Origin: Herbiconiux aconitum
GTDB lineage: Bacteria; Actinomycetota; Actinomycetes; Actinomycetales; Microbacteriaceae
Reading direction: 5' to 3'
NCBI RefSeq assembly: GCF_024979235.1
Contig: NZ_JANLCM010000001.1
Coordinates: forward strand, 2,336,208 to 2,400,207
DNA: 64,000 nucleotides
Below the pieces are notes generated by a model. That model saw only the letters and a program-made list of their open reading frames with translations. It did not search any database and was not told where the DNA came from. Positions 7,289 to 15,758 of the stretch are shown here, piece after piece (position 1 is the first letter of the stretch; every line of letters starts with the position of its first letter). Both the position numbers and the translations under genes were made by a program.

Positions 7289-8324
7289 CGATGAGCTGAG
7301 GTTCCTCGAGGGCGAGGAAGTGCCCGCCGCGATGGGGCGCCGAATACTGCCGGATGTCGCTGGCCGCGCGTTCGGCGATGGAGCGCGGGAACGCATCCAT
7401 GTCGATCTCGTGGCTCTGCGTGACGGCGACGGGCACCGTGATCGTCGGCCGCGGCGCGTTCGAGGGATAGTCGAGGTACTGCCGGAACGACGTGCCGATG
7501 CTCTCAGTGACCCAGTAGAGCGTGAGCGCGGTGCAGAGGGTGTCGCGGTCCCAGCGCGATTCGAGGTCGCCGTCGCAGTCGCTCCAGGCGCGGTACTTGT
7601 CGAGGATCCAGGCGGCCAGCCCGGAGGGGGAGTCGGCGAGGGCGGCCGCGATCGTGTCGGGGCGGGTGCTCATGATGTCGCTGTACCCCGAGTCCCACTC
7701 GTCGCGCGCCGCCTCGGCGTCGAAGAAGGCCTGTTCGGCGGGGGTGATCGGATGCGCGTCGAAGTCGGCCGGGAACGGCCCGTGGATGACATGCAGGCCC
7801 GCCACCTCGCCCGGATACATCGTGGCGAGCCATCCGGATGCCGCGCCACCGATGTCACCCCCGAAGGCGAAGTACCGCTCGTACCCGAGCGTCTCGGTCA
7901 TCAGTTGGTGAAACCCCTCGGCGATCGCCGCCCGGGTGAGGGGTCCTTCGGGCAGCGACGACCAGAGGAATCCGGGGAGCGTCGGGATGACGACGTCGAC
8001 GTCGAGCAGATCGGCGAGCGGCAGCATCTCCACGAAACTGCTCGGCCACCCGTGCGCCAGCAGCACCGGCGGTCGGCTCGAGTCGCGTCGCCGATGCACG
8101 AAGTGCTGCCCCCGGTCGATGAACTGCGGATACGCGTTCAGCCGCGTCTCCGCCGCCCGCCAGTCGAACTCCCCGCCCCAATACGCCACGAGTGATCGCA
8201 AATACGCGGGATCGACCCCCGCATCCCACCCCGCAGCACTCGGCGAGGTGAACCGAGAGCGAGCCAGTCGAGCCCGAAGGTCGTCGAGAACCTCATCGGA
8301 AACGGAGATACGAAAAGCGTCCAT
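7251..8324 (-). CDS. Epoxide hydrolase, alpha/beta-hydrolase fold with EHN domain
   Basis: A 357-residue soluble enzyme expected to open epoxides to vicinal diols. Residues 1-100 match the epoxide hydrolase N-terminal domain (SDEVLDDLRARLARSRF, WRAAETRLN). The oxyanion HGWPSSFVE motif is near residue 95, the nucleophile Asp is in FGGDIGGAASG near 157, and the catalytic His is in HRGGHFLALE near residue 337. Starts at ATG 8324. The last codons overlap a perfect terminator hairpin. No operon partner is evident; the natural substrate is unknown. Confidence 0.88.
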   Translation of the reverse strand: MDAFRISVSDEVLDDLRARLARSRFTSPSAAGWDAGVDPAYLRSLVAYWGGEFDWRAAETRLNAYPQFIDRGQHFVHRRRDSSRPPVLLAHGWPSSFVEMLPLADLLDVDVVIPTLPGFLWSSLPEGPLTRAAIAEGFHQLMTETLGYERYFAFGGDIGGAASGWLATMYPGEVAGLHVIHGPFPADFDAHPITPAEQAFFDAEAARDEWDSGYSDIMSTRPDTIAAALADSPSGLAAWILDKYRAWSDCDGDLESRWDRDTLCTALTLYWVTESIGTSFRQYLDYPSNAPRPTITVPVAVTQSHEIDMDAFPRSIAERAASDIRQYSAPHRGGHFLALEEPQLIADQLTAFMRAVS

Positions 8325-8397
8325 CCCCCGAAGCTAGTCGTACGACGAAGCGATGAGGTGAGAAGCGGCCCGGGTGAGGGTGCGCCATGACGGGCCG

Positions 8398-8426
8398 CGC
8401 GACGCCGCAGGAGCGGCGGCGTCGCG
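8398..8426 (-). terminator. Terminator of the tRNA-Gly gene
   Basis: CGCGACGCCGC (8398-8408) pairs with GCGGCGTCGCG (8416-8426). On the minus strand the hairpin follows the tRNA 3-prime end by about 10 nt, with a short T-run before the stem. Confidence 0.6.
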
Positions 8427-8436
8427 AAAAGAGGAG

Positions 8437-8507
8437 AGGGGATGACGGGAATCGAACCCGCGTGATCAGTTTGGAAGACTGAGGCTCTACCATTGAGCTA
8501 CATCCCC
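8437..8507 (-). tRNA. tRNA-Gly (anticodon TCC)
   Basis: Read on the minus strand it starts GGGGATGTAGCTC, has the anticodon loop CTTCCAA giving TCC, the T-arm GGTTCGATTCC, and ends CATCCCC with discriminator T. The 7-bp acceptor stem pairs completely. CCA is not encoded. It decodes GGA/GGG glycine codons. Confidence 0.96.
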
Positions 8508-8586
8508 GTGAGGGGCTTTCACCCCAGGCACCCGAACATCGTAGTACAGCTTCGGGGGTGCTGTGTGTCAGCACCTGGGCGTGCAG

Positions 8587-8592
8587 TAGACT
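8587..8592 (+). promoter_or_regulatory. Putative -10 hexamer for tRNA-Pro
   Basis: TAGACT lies 20 bp upstream of the mature tRNA-Pro 5-prime end, the spacing expected for a short pre-tRNA leader. The same hexamer occurs upstream of the TetR gene at 27780-27785. The -35 region is not convincing. Confidence 0.4.
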
Positions 8593-8612
8593 TGCCGAGG
8601 CCATTTCGCCGC

Positions 8613-8687
8613 CGGGGCGTAGCTCAGCTTGGCTAGAGCGCCCGCTTTGGGAGCGGGAGGTCGCAGGTTCGAATCCTGTCGCCCCGA
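8613..8687 (+). tRNA. tRNA-Pro (anticodon TGG)
   Basis: CGGGGCGTAGCTC opens the gene; the anticodon stem CCCGC/GCGGG encloses loop TTTGGGA with anticodon TGG; the T-arm GGTTCGAATCC and acceptor end CGCCCCG with discriminator A complete the cloverleaf. CCA is not encoded. It lies 40 bp upstream of tig in the same direction, and a common transcript with tig is possible. Confidence 0.96.
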
Positions 8688-8727
8688 CACGACGCCGAAC
8701 CTCACAACCATCAGGAGAGACCCCAAC

Positions 8728-10104
8728 GTGAAGACCACGGTCGAAAAGCTCAGCCCCACGCGTGTGAAGATCGCCATCTTCGTCACCCCCGACGAACTGA
8801 AGCCCAGCATCGATCACGCTTACGGCCACATCGCCGAGCAGATCAACATCCCCGGCTTCCGCAAGGGCAAGGTGCCGCCGCCCATCATCAATCAGCGCGT
8901 CGGCAAAGAAGCCGTGCTCGAGCACGCCGTCAACGACGGTCTCGACGGCTTCTACCGTGCCGCGGTCGACGAGAACGAGCTCCGCCCGCTCGGCCGCCCG
9001 CAGGCCGACATCGTCGAGTGGCCGAAGGCCGACGACTTCTCCGGCGACCTCGAGCTCGCCATCGAGGTCGACGTGCGCCCTGAGATCGACCTGCCCGACT
9101 ATGAGGGCTTCGAGGTGGCTGTCGAGCCCGCCGTCGTCAGCGACGCGGATGTCGACGAGGAGCTCGAGCGCCTGCGCAGCCGCTTCGGCACGCTCGTGAC
9201 GGTCGACCGCCCGGCCAAGACCGGTGACTTCGCCCAGCTCGACCTCGTCGCCATGGTCGACGACGTCGAGGTCGACACCGCGTCCGGCATCTCCTACGAG
9301 ATCGGCTCCGGCGAGCTGCTCGAGGGTATCGACGAGGCGCTCGACACGCTCACCGCGGGCGAGACCACCACCTTCGAGGCCCCGCTGCTCGGCGGCGACT
9401 ACGCCGGCCGCGACGCGCTCGTCACGGTCACGCTGAACGCGGTGAAGGAGCGCGAGCTCCCCGAGGCCGACGACGACTTCGCGCAGATCGCCAGCGAGTT
9501 CGACACGCTCGACGAGCTGAAGGCCGACCTCAAGAGCCAGGTCGAGAAGCAGAAGGCGTTCGGCCAGGCCTCAGAGGCCCGCACGAAGATCGTCGAGAGC
9601 CTGCTCGAGAAGGTCGACGTGCCGGTTCCCCCGGCTCTCATCGAAGACGAGGTGCAGCGTCACCTCGAGAGCGAGAACCGCCTCGAAGACGACGTGCACC
9701 GCGCCGAGGTCACCGAGTCGAGCGAGAACACCTTCCGCACGCAGATCCTGCTCGATGCGGTCGTCGACAAAGAAGAGGTCAAGGTCTCGCAAGACGAGCT
9801 CACCCAGTACCTCGTGCAGTCCTCGGCCCAGTACGGCATGGACCCGAACGAGTTCGTGAAGATCCTCTCCGAGTCGAACCAGATCCCGGCCATGGTCGCC
9901 GAGGTGGCCCGTAACAAGGCACTCGCGATCATCCTGTCGAAGGCGAAGGTCGTCGACACCGACGGCAAGGCCGTCGACATCTCCGAGTTCACCACCCTCG
10001 CGGCCGACGACGAGGGCGAGAACCTGGTCGGGGCCAGCACCCTCGGCGCCGACGACCACGCCGGCCACGACCACGACCACGACCACGCGGGTCACTCGCA
10101 CTAG
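8728..10104 (+). CDS. tig: Trigger factor, ribosome-associated chaperone
   Basis: A 458-residue chaperone that binds nascent chains at the ribosome exit tunnel. The ribosome-binding signature GFRKGKVPP is near residues 44-52. The FKBP-type peptidyl-prolyl isomerase domain occupies about 150-250 ([26 protein letters not shown]), and the C-terminal helical domain follows. The protein ends in an unusual tail alternating His with Asp, Gly and Ala ([17 protein letters not shown]). The GTG start is supported by AGGAGA at 8713-8718. It is followed by a strong terminator, so it is not co-transcribed with clpP1P2, although the neighbourhood tig - clpP - clpX is the usual quality-control cluster. Confidence 0.97.
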   Translation: MKTTVEKLSPTRVKIAIFVTPDELKPSIDHAYGHIAEQINIPGFRKGKVPPPIINQRVGKEAVLEHAVNDGLDGFYRAAVDENELRPLGRPQADIVEWPKADDFSGDLELAIEVDVRPEIDLPDYEGFEVAVEPAVVSDADVDEELERLRSRFGTLVTVDRPAKTGDFAQLDLVAMVDDVEVDTASGISYEIGSGELLEGIDEALDTLTAGETTTFEAPLLGGDYAGRDALVTVTLNAVKERELPEADDDFAQIASEFDTLDELKADLKSQVEKQKAFGQASEARTKIVESLLEKVDVPVPPALIEDEVQRHLESENRLEDDVHRAEVTESSENTFRTQILLDAVVDKEEVKVSQDELTQYLVQSSAQYGMDPNEFVKILSESNQIPAMVAEVARNKALAIILSKAKVVDTDGKAVDISEFTTLAADDEGENLVGASTLGADDHAGHDHDHDHAGHSH

Positions 10105-10134
10105 TCGCATCGGCGGTCACGCACCGCACTCGGG

Positions 10135-10172
10135 AAGGGCTCGCATCCAGACGGATGCGGGCCCTTCTTCTG
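10135..10172 (+). terminator. Rho-independent terminator of tig
   Basis: AAGGGCTCGCATCC pairs with GGATGCGGGCCCTT around loop AGAC, followed by the T-rich CTTCTG. It lies 30 bp after the tig stop. Confidence 0.85.
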
Positions 10173-10204
10173 TTTCACGGGTGTCGCCGGCGCCCGACCC
10201 AGGG

Positions 10205-10210
10205 CAGACT
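10205..10210 (+). promoter_or_regulatory. -10-like hexamer of a leaderless promoter
   Basis: CAGACT ends 6 nt before the ATG at 10217, matching the spacing of the other leaderless candidates in the window. It also argues against an upstream GTG at 10181 as the start. Confidence 0.3.
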
Positions 10211-10216
10211 GGGGGC

Positions 10217-11083
10217 ATGACCGCGCCGACATCCGACGCGCTCCACCCGCACGCGGGTGTCGCGGGCGATCGACGCGCCGCGAGTTGGGCCCTCCTGCCC
10301 GCCGTGCTGGTCTGCGGGGCGGCCATCCTCCTGTTCGGGCTGCGGCTCCCGGTGCCGGGATACCTGATGCTGGTCGGCGGGGTCGTGCTGGCGTTCCTGT
10401 TGGAACGGCGGGGCCTCACCACCGCGGGGTTCGGCCGCGATCTCCTGCTGGTGGCTCTCGGCCAAGCCATCGTGAACACCATCTCGGTCGAGGCCGACAT
10501 CAGCTACGGCAACATGGCGCTGATGGGCACGGTGCTCGCCCTGGCGGTGGCGGTGCCCTACCTGATCTCCCGGTTCCTCTACCGCGACCGGGCCATCCGC
10601 TTCCCCTGGCGTGGTGGCGGGCGCTGGGGGCGGTTCCACTGGGGCTACATCGCTCTCGTCATCGGCCTCGGCTGGCTGATCCTGCCGTTCTACTTCATCA
10701 CCTCGGGGGTCTACCTCAACTGGCCGACGGTCAGTGAGCCCGACGAGGTTATCCGGTTGTTCATCGGCGTCAACGCGGTCGGCACCTGGGACGAGCTGTT
10801 CTTCATCTGCACGATCTACGCCCTCCTCCGTCGGCACTTCCCCGACTGGCTGGCGAACCTGCTGCAGGCGACGGTGTTCGTCTCCTTCCTCTGGGAACTG
10901 GGCTACCAGGCCTGGGGTCCGCTGCTCACCATCCCGTTCGCGCTGCTGCAGGGCTTCATCTTCAGTCGCACGAAGTCGCTCGGCTACGTCGTGACGGTGC
11001 ACCTGCTGTTCGACGCGGTGGTGTTCCTCGTCATCGCCCGAGCGCACAATCCGCAATGGCCCCCCATGTTCCTCGTGGGCTGA
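10217..11083 (+). CDS. CPBP-like intramembrane protein (CAAX protease family, divergent)
   Basis: A 288-residue polytopic membrane protein with about eight hydrophobic segments. The pair of motifs GTWDELFFICTIYALLRRH (near residues 184-202) and the following FVSFLWELGYQAWG resemble motifs 1 and 2 of the CPBP/Abi family, but the usual EExxxR is changed to DE without Arg in register, so proteolytic activity is doubtful. Members act in prenyl-protein processing or bacteriocin self-protection; nothing here indicates which. ATG 10217 is chosen because a GTG 36 bp upstream sits directly behind the tig terminator. Confidence 0.65.
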   Translation: MTAPTSDALHPHAGVAGDRRAASWALLPAVLVCGAAILLFGLRLPVPGYLMLVGGVVLAFLLERRGLTTAGFGRDLLLVALGQAIVNTISVEADISYGNMALMGTVLALAVAVPYLISRFLYRDRAIRFPWRGGGRWGRFHWGYIALVIGLGWLILPFYFITSGVYLNWPTVSEPDEVIRLFIGVNAVGTWDELFFICTIYALLRRHFPDWLANLLQATVFVSFLWELGYQAWGPLLTIPFALLQGFIFSRTKSLGYVVTVHLLFDAVVFLVIARAHNPQWPPMFLVG

Positions 11084-11116
11084 GCCGGCGCGGGCCCTGG
11101 AGCGAACCGAACACTC

Positions 11117-11130
11117 TGCCGACGGCGAAC
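11117..11130. promoter_or_regulatory. Possible ClgR box upstream of clpP1P2
   Basis: TGCCGACGGCGAAC fits the actinobacterial ClgR pattern CGCYNANRGCGAAC as I recall it, with one mismatch at the first base. It is 66 bp upstream of the clpP1 ATG, where the activator of clp genes would be expected to bind. Regulation is inferred from family knowledge. Confidence 0.4.
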
Positions 11131-11195
11131 ACGGGCGCCGCGGAACCTCCGCTCCAGTAGATTCAAACCACTGCAAGTGAATTGGAGCGACACAC

Positions 11196-11789
11196 ATGGC
11201 CGAAACGGCTCTTCCATCCAGCGTCTTCGACCGTCTGTTGAAGGACCGCATCATCTGGCTCGGGTCCGAGGTTCGCGACGACAACGCGAACGAGATCTGC
11301 GCCAAGATCCTTCTGCTCGCGGCTGAAGACCCCAAGCGCGACATCTACCTCTACATCAACTCGCCCGGCGGCTCGATCACGGCCGGCATGGCGATCTACG
11401 ACACGATGAAGTTCGTTCCGAACGACATCGTCACCGTCGGCATCGGAATGGCCGCGTCGATGGGCCAGTTCCTCCTCACGTCGGGCACCAAGGGCAAGCG
11501 GTACATCACGCCCAACGCCCGCGTGCTCCTGCACCAGCCGCACGGCGGGTTCGGCGGCACCGCATCCGACATCCAGACCCAGGCCCAGCTCATCCTGAGC
11601 ATGAAGCAGCGTCTGGCCGAGCTCACCGCCGCCCAGACCGGCAAGACCGTCGAGCAGGTCAACGAAGATGGCGACCGCGACCGCTGGTTCAGCGCGCAGG
11701 AAGCGCTGGAGTACGGATTCGTCGACCACGTTCGCGAGTTCGCGAGCGACGTCATCGGCGGCGCCGGCACCGCGGCCGACCAGGTCTGA
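11196..11789 (+). CDS. clpP1: ATP-dependent Clp protease proteolytic subunit 1
   Basis: A 197-residue serine peptidase. Catalytic Ser88 is in GMAASMGQ, His113 in LLHQPHGG and Asp162 in [31 protein letters not shown] is the conserved substrate-binding strand. In actinobacteria ClpP1 and ClpP2 form a mixed two-ring tetradecamer fed by ClpX or ClpC. The ATG has GGAG upstream at good spacing. clpP2 follows after 37 bp, so the two are one operon; clpX is further downstream behind a terminator and a pseudogene. Confidence 0.97.
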   Translation: MAETALPSSVFDRLLKDRIIWLGSEVRDDNANEICAKILLLAAEDPKRDIYLYINSPGGSITAGMAIYDTMKFVPNDIVTVGIGMAASMGQFLLTSGTKGKRYITPNARVLLHQPHGGFGGTASDIQTQAQLILSMKQRLAELTAAQTGKTVEQVNEDGDRDRWFSAQEALEYGFVDHVREFASDVIGGAGTAADQV

Positions 11790-11826
11790 TCAGCACCGGA
11801 TTTCGAGAGAAACAGGGATACAACTA

Positions 11827-12492
11827 ATGGAGACACCCACGTTCGGTGCGAGTGCATACCGCAACGGCACCATGCCGACGGATCGCTACATCCTGCCGAC
11901 CTTCGAAGAGCGCACGGCTTATGGCTTCAAGCGCCAAGACCCGTACGCGAAGCTGTTCGAGGATCGCATCATCTTCCTCGGCGTGCAGATCGACGACGCC
12001 TCGGCCGATGACATCATGGCCCAGCTGCTCGTGCTCGAGTCGCAGGACCCGGATCGCGACATCGAGATGTACATCAACTCACCCGGTGGCTCGTTCACCG
12101 CGATGACGGCGATCTACGACACGATGCAGTACGTGCGTCCGCAGATCCAGACCGTGTGCCTCGGCCAGGCGGCCTCCGCTGCGGCCGTATTGCTCGCGGC
12201 CGGAACGCCCGGCAAGCGCCTCGCTCTGCCGAACGCGCGCATCCTCATCCACCAGCCGGCCACCGGCCAGGGCGGCGGACAGGCGTCCGACATCGAGATC
12301 CAGGCTCGCGAGATCCTGCGCATGCGCGAGTGGCTCGAGGGCACGCTCTCGCACCACTCGAACCGCACGCTGGAGCAGGTCAACAAGGACATCGACCGCG
12401 ACAAGATCCTGTCGGCCGACGAGGCGCTGGAGTACGGCCTCATCGACCAGGTTCTGACGTCGCGCAAGAACGTCCCGGCGCTCGTCAGCTAG
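11827..12492 (+). CDS. clpP2: ATP-dependent Clp protease proteolytic subunit 2
   Basis: A 221-residue paralogue of clpP1. Ser117 lies in [11 protein letters not shown], His142 in [10 protein letters not shown] and Asp192 in [15 protein letters not shown]. The N-terminal extension [18 protein letters not shown] is typical of actinobacterial ClpP2, which carries a longer propeptide than ClpP1. ATG 11827 is preferred over an upstream in-frame start inside clpP1. It ends just before a strong terminator. Confidence 0.97.
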   Translation: METPTFGASAYRNGTMPTDRYILPTFEERTAYGFKRQDPYAKLFEDRIIFLGVQIDDASADDIMAQLLVLESQDPDRDIEMYINSPGGSFTAMTAIYDTMQYVRPQIQTVCLGQAASAAAVLLAAGTPGKRLALPNARILIHQPATGQGGGQASDIEIQAREILRMREWLEGTLSHHSNRTLEQVNKDIDRDKILSADEALEYGLIDQVLTSRKNVPALVS

Positions 12493-12503
12493 CTGTGCTG
12501 GTC

Positions 12504-12540
12504 CGGAGGGGCCCGTCGCCTGTGGCGGCGGGCCCCTCCG
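12504..12540 (+). terminator. Terminator of the clpP1-clpP2 operon
   Basis: CGGAGGGGCCCG (12504-12515) pairs with CGGGCCCCTCCG (12529-12540), with extra pairing TCGCC/GGCGG inside. It is 12 bp after the clpP2 stop and abuts repeat copy B. Confidence 0.8.
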
Positions 12541-12542
12541 CT

Positions 12543-12634
12543 CGCGCCGCCGCTTCTGCGGCGCGAGGCGACATGTGGCGGTCCGGTCGCTTCGCGGCCG
12601 GGCCGCCACCCAGGGTCGTCGAGTACGGCCCGCA
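12543..12634 (+). repeat. Dispersed structured repeat, copy B
   Basis: CGCGCCGC-cgcttct-GCGGCGCG forms hairpin 1, then AGGCGACATG, hairpin 2 GGCGGTCCGGTCGC-ttc-GCGGCCGGGCCGCC, and the tail CACCCAGGGTCGTCGAGTA. Relative to copy A the hairpin-2 stem changes from AGG/CCT to CCGG/CCGG with pairing kept. It sits exactly where the N-terminal half of the neighbouring ATPase gene is missing. Confidence 0.75.
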
Positions 12635-12662
12635 GCTTTCGATTCGCATCCCGGCGTAGTGG

Positions 12663-13172
12663 ATGCGATTTCACCAGCAGCCAGCGCATCCATTCGGTGA
12701 TTTTGGAGCTGCAAAGGCGCGGCTCTCGCGTGTTCTCCGCGGGCTTGTGGGACCCAAGTGGGGGTTCTTCCTGCGGGCCGAGACCATGCACGGCTACTAC
12801 AGCTACCTCGAGGCGCTGCCGGATTCGCCCGATCGCGACTTCCACGAGATGAGCCACGGCGAGTCGTTTCTGGCCCTGCTCGACCGCAAGATCGACTCGC
12901 CCGGCTTCTTCTGCCTCGACGAGCCGGAGGCTGCCCTCTCCTTCGGCTCCACGCTGCGGTATCTCGGGCAGCTCGACGCCCTGGCCAAGGCCGGCGCACA
13001 GGTCGTGTGCGCCACGCACTCGCCGGTGCTGGCCTCGCTGCCCGGTGCGACCATCCTCGAACTCGGCGAGTGGGGTATCCGCGAGTCGGCCTGGCACGAC
13101 CTCGAACTCGTGCACCACTGGCGCAGCTTTCTGGATGCGCCGGGCCGTTACCTGCGTCACATCGTCGATTGA
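12663..13172 (+). pseudogene. N-terminally truncated AAA/ABC-type ATPase (COG3910-like)
   Basis: The 169-codon remnant matches the C-terminal half of small predicted ATPases: GFFLRAETMHGYYSYL, the signature SHGESFLALL, Walker B LDEPEAALS, the H-loop CATHSPVLASLPGA and GIRESAWHDLELVHHW. The Walker A half that should precede residue about 25 is absent; the sequence upstream is repeat element B. Without a P-loop it cannot hydrolyse ATP, so I call it a decayed gene. Homology begins near 12740. No recognisable ribosome-binding site precedes the ATG at 12663. Confidence 0.75.
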
Positions 13173-13262
13173 GCGACGGATGAGGGGAATGTGGCGTCGT
13201 TGGCCGTGCTTGTCCGGGGTTCAGGTTAGGCTCGACAGAACACAGCGTTTAGGAGGCTGGGC

Positions 13263-14540
13263 ATGGCACGCATAGGAGAGAGCGCCGACCTGCTCAAGTG
13301 CTCGTTCTGCGGAAAGAGCCAGAAGCAGGTTCAGCAGCTCATCGCCGGTCCCGGTGTCTACATCTGCGACGAATGCGTCGAGTTGTGCAACGAGATCATC
13401 GAGGAGCGTCTGTCCGAGGCCAGCGAAGAGGCGGCCAGCGAGTTCGAACTCCCGAAGCCGAAGGAGATCTATTCCTTCCTCGAGGAGTACGTGATCGGGC
13501 AAGACGCAGCGAAGCGCGCCCTCAGCGTCGCGGTCTACAACCACTACAAGCGCACCCGCGCCCGCACGGCGATCGTGTCGGCCGAGGCGCAGGCCTCCGA
13601 GGTCGAGATCGCGAAGAGCAACATCCTGCTCATCGGTCCCACCGGATGTGGCAAGACCTATCTCGCGCAAACCCTGGCGAAGCGGCTGAACGTGCCGTTC
13701 GCCGTGGCGGATGCGACAGCCCTCACCGAGGCGGGCTACGTCGGCGAAGACGTCGAGAACATTCTGCTGAAGCTGATCCAGGCCGCCGACTACGACGTCA
13801 AGCGGGCCGAGACCGGCATCATCTACATCGACGAGGTCGACAAGATCGCCCGTAAGGCCGAGAACCCGTCGATCACCCGCGACGTCTCGGGCGAGGGCGT
13901 GCAGCAGGCGCTGCTGAAGATCCTCGAAGGCACGGTCGCGAGCGTTCCGCCGCAGGGTGGGCGCAAGCATCCGCATCAGGAGTTCATCCAGATCGACACG
14001 ACGAACGTGCTGTTCATCGTGGCGGGAGCCTTCGCAGGGCTCGAAGAGATCATCTCCCAGCGCGCCGGCCGCCGCGGCATCGGCTTCAACTCGCCGCTGT
14101 ACAGCAAGAAGGCCGAAGCGAACCTGTTCGGCGAGGTGCTGCCGGAAGATCTGCACAAGTTCGGGCTCATCCCCGAGTTCATCGGCCGGCTTCCCGTGGT
14201 CACCACGGTCACGCCGCTCGATCAGGCCGCGCTCATGCAGATCCTCACGGTTCCGCGCAACGCGCTCGTGCGGCAATACCAGCGGATGTTCGAGCTCGAC
14301 GGAGTCGAACTCGACTTCGAGCACGACGCCCTCGAGGCCATCGCTGATCTCGCGGTGCTCCGCCAGACCGGCGCCCGTGGCCTCCGCGCCATCATGGAGG
14401 AGGTGCTCGGGCCCATCATGTTCGAGGTGCCCTCCACCGACGAGGTGGGCCGCGTCATCGTCACCCGCGAGGCCGTGCTCGAGAACGCAGCGCCCACGAT
14501 CGTTCCCCGCAAACCGCGGCGCGAGGAGAAGTCGGCCTAA
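13263..14540 (+). CDS. clpX: ATP-dependent Clp protease ATP-binding subunit ClpX
   Basis: A 425-residue AAA+ unfoldase. The N-terminal zinc finger ligands are Cys13, Cys16, Cys35 and Cys38. Walker A is GPTGCGKT at 125-132, Walker B IYIDEVDK near 188-195, the IGF loop that docks on ClpP is 273-275, and sensor 2 is in [11 protein letters not shown] near residue 374. It feeds unfolded substrates to ClpP1P2. AGGAGG at 13250-13255 supports the ATG. It is separated from clpP2 by a terminator, a repeat and a pseudogene, so it has its own promoter. Confidence 0.98.
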   Translation: MARIGESADLLKCSFCGKSQKQVQQLIAGPGVYICDECVELCNEIIEERLSEASEEAASEFELPKPKEIYSFLEEYVIGQDAAKRALSVAVYNHYKRTRARTAIVSAEAQASEVEIAKSNILLIGPTGCGKTYLAQTLAKRLNVPFAVADATALTEAGYVGEDVENILLKLIQAADYDVKRAETGIIYIDEVDKIARKAENPSITRDVSGEGVQQALLKILEGTVASVPPQGGRKHPHQEFIQIDTTNVLFIVAGAFAGLEEIISQRAGRRGIGFNSPLYSKKAEANLFGEVLPEDLHKFGLIPEFIGRLPVVTTVTPLDQAALMQILTVPRNALVRQYQRMFELDGVELDFEHDALEAIADLAVLRQTGARGLRAIMEEVLGPIMFEVPSTDEVGRVIVTREAVLENAAPTIVPRKPRREEKSA

Positions 14541-14617
14541 GCGCGCAAGGCACTCTCATCATCCAACCCATCTCGGCGGGGATCGTCTCCGCCATCACGG
14601 GGTTCGCCAGTTCGTTC

Positions 14618-15730
14618 GTGCTCGTGGTCGCCGGCCTCCATGCCGTCGGCGCCACGGATGCACAAGCCTCCAGCGGTCTACTCGCCGTCTGCGTCATCAG
14701 CGGGCTCTGCTGCATCCTGCTCGCGTGGTCGTTCCGGATGCCGATCTCGTTCGCGTGGTCGACACCGGGCGCGGCCCTGCTCGTCGCAGCGGCCGCCACC
14801 ACCGACGACTTCCGGGCTGCTGTCGGCGCCTTCCTCGTCTGCGGCGCTCTGATCGTGCTCTGTGGGCTGTGGCCGGCGCTCGGGCGCGCGATCACGCGCA
14901 TCCCGAAGCCGCTGGCGAGCGCCATGCTCGCGGGCATCCTGTTCCCGATCTGCCTGGCTCCCATCCAGGCCTCGGTCGAGATCCCGTGGCTCGCGTTGCC
15001 CGTGGTGATCACCTGGCTTCTCTTCTTCCGCCTCGCACCGCGCTGGGCAGTGCCCGCCGCCATGGTGGTGGCCGCCATCGGCATCGGCGTGACCGGCGGG
15101 TCGGGCTGGCTGACCGAGGCGAGTCTCGCGCCGAGTCTCAGTTTCGTGGTGCCCGAGTTCGATCCACTGGTGATCGTGAGCCTCGGCCTTCCTCTGTTCA
15201 TCGTGACGATGGCGGGCCAGAACGTGCCCGGGTTCGCCGTGATGTCGACCTTCGGATACGCCGTGCCACCTCGGCCGGCCCTGCTGGCCTCGGGCATCGG
15301 CACCATGACAGCCTCGTTCTTCGGTGGTCATGCCGTCAACCTCGCTGCCATCACCGCGGCCATCATGGCGGGGCCCGACTCGCATCCCGATCGCGACAAG
15401 CGGTGGGTGGCCTCGGTGACCGCCGGCATCCTCTACGTGGTGTTCGGCCTGGCGGCCGGCGTCGCCACCGCGCTCATCGCGGCGGCGCCCCCGATCCTCA
15501 TCACCGCCGTGGCGGGGCTGGCGCTCCTCGGCGCCCTGGTGGCGGCAGTGTCGAACGCCATCGAAGACCCGGCGCACCGCATCCCGGCCATCGCCACCTT
15601 CTTGGTGACGGCATCCGGAGTCTCCATCGTGAGCATCGGATCGGCCTTCTGGGGCCTGCTCGTCGGGGGCGTGATCATGCTGTGGAGCGCCTTCCCGTGG
15701 CGGCGTCGTAAAGTGATCGAGGGGTCCTGA
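14618..15730 (+). CDS. BenE-like benzoate/H+ symporter family transporter
   Basis: A 370-residue (from the first canonical start) membrane carrier with about 11-12 hydrophobic segments. SGLLAVCVISGLCCILLAW, RMPISFAWSTPGAALL near residue 45 and the GLPLFIVTMAGQNVPGFAV stretch near 195 are BenE hallmarks. BenE proteins import benzoate with a proton, but substrate here is unproven. Family similarity begins upstream of the GTG at 14618, at IIQPISAGIVSAITGF encoded from 14558, yet no ATG, GTG or TTG is available in that frame after the clpX stop. The true start may be the ATC at 14558 with AAGG 8 bp upstream, or the sequence may carry a frameshift. Confidence 0.82.
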   Translation: MLVVAGLHAVGATDAQASSGLLAVCVISGLCCILLAWSFRMPISFAWSTPGAALLVAAAATTDDFRAAVGAFLVCGALIVLCGLWPALGRAITRIPKPLASAMLAGILFPICLAPIQASVEIPWLALPVVITWLLFFRLAPRWAVPAAMVVAAIGIGVTGGSGWLTEASLAPSLSFVVPEFDPLVIVSLGLPLFIVTMAGQNVPGFAVMSTFGYAVPPRPALLASGIGTMTASFFGGHAVNLAAITAAIMAGPDSHPDRDKRWVASVTAGILYVVFGLAAGVATALIAAAPPILITAVAGLALLGALVAAVSNAIEDPAHRIPAIATFLVTASGVSIVSIGSAFWGLLVGGVIMLWSAFPWRRRKVIEGS

Positions 15731-15758
15731 GACCCCGTCACGCGTCGAAGGGAATCGG

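Noticed and set aside
10181..10216. Upstream GTG start for the CPBP-like protein.
   Set aside because: It begins just after the tig terminator and would leave no room for a promoter.
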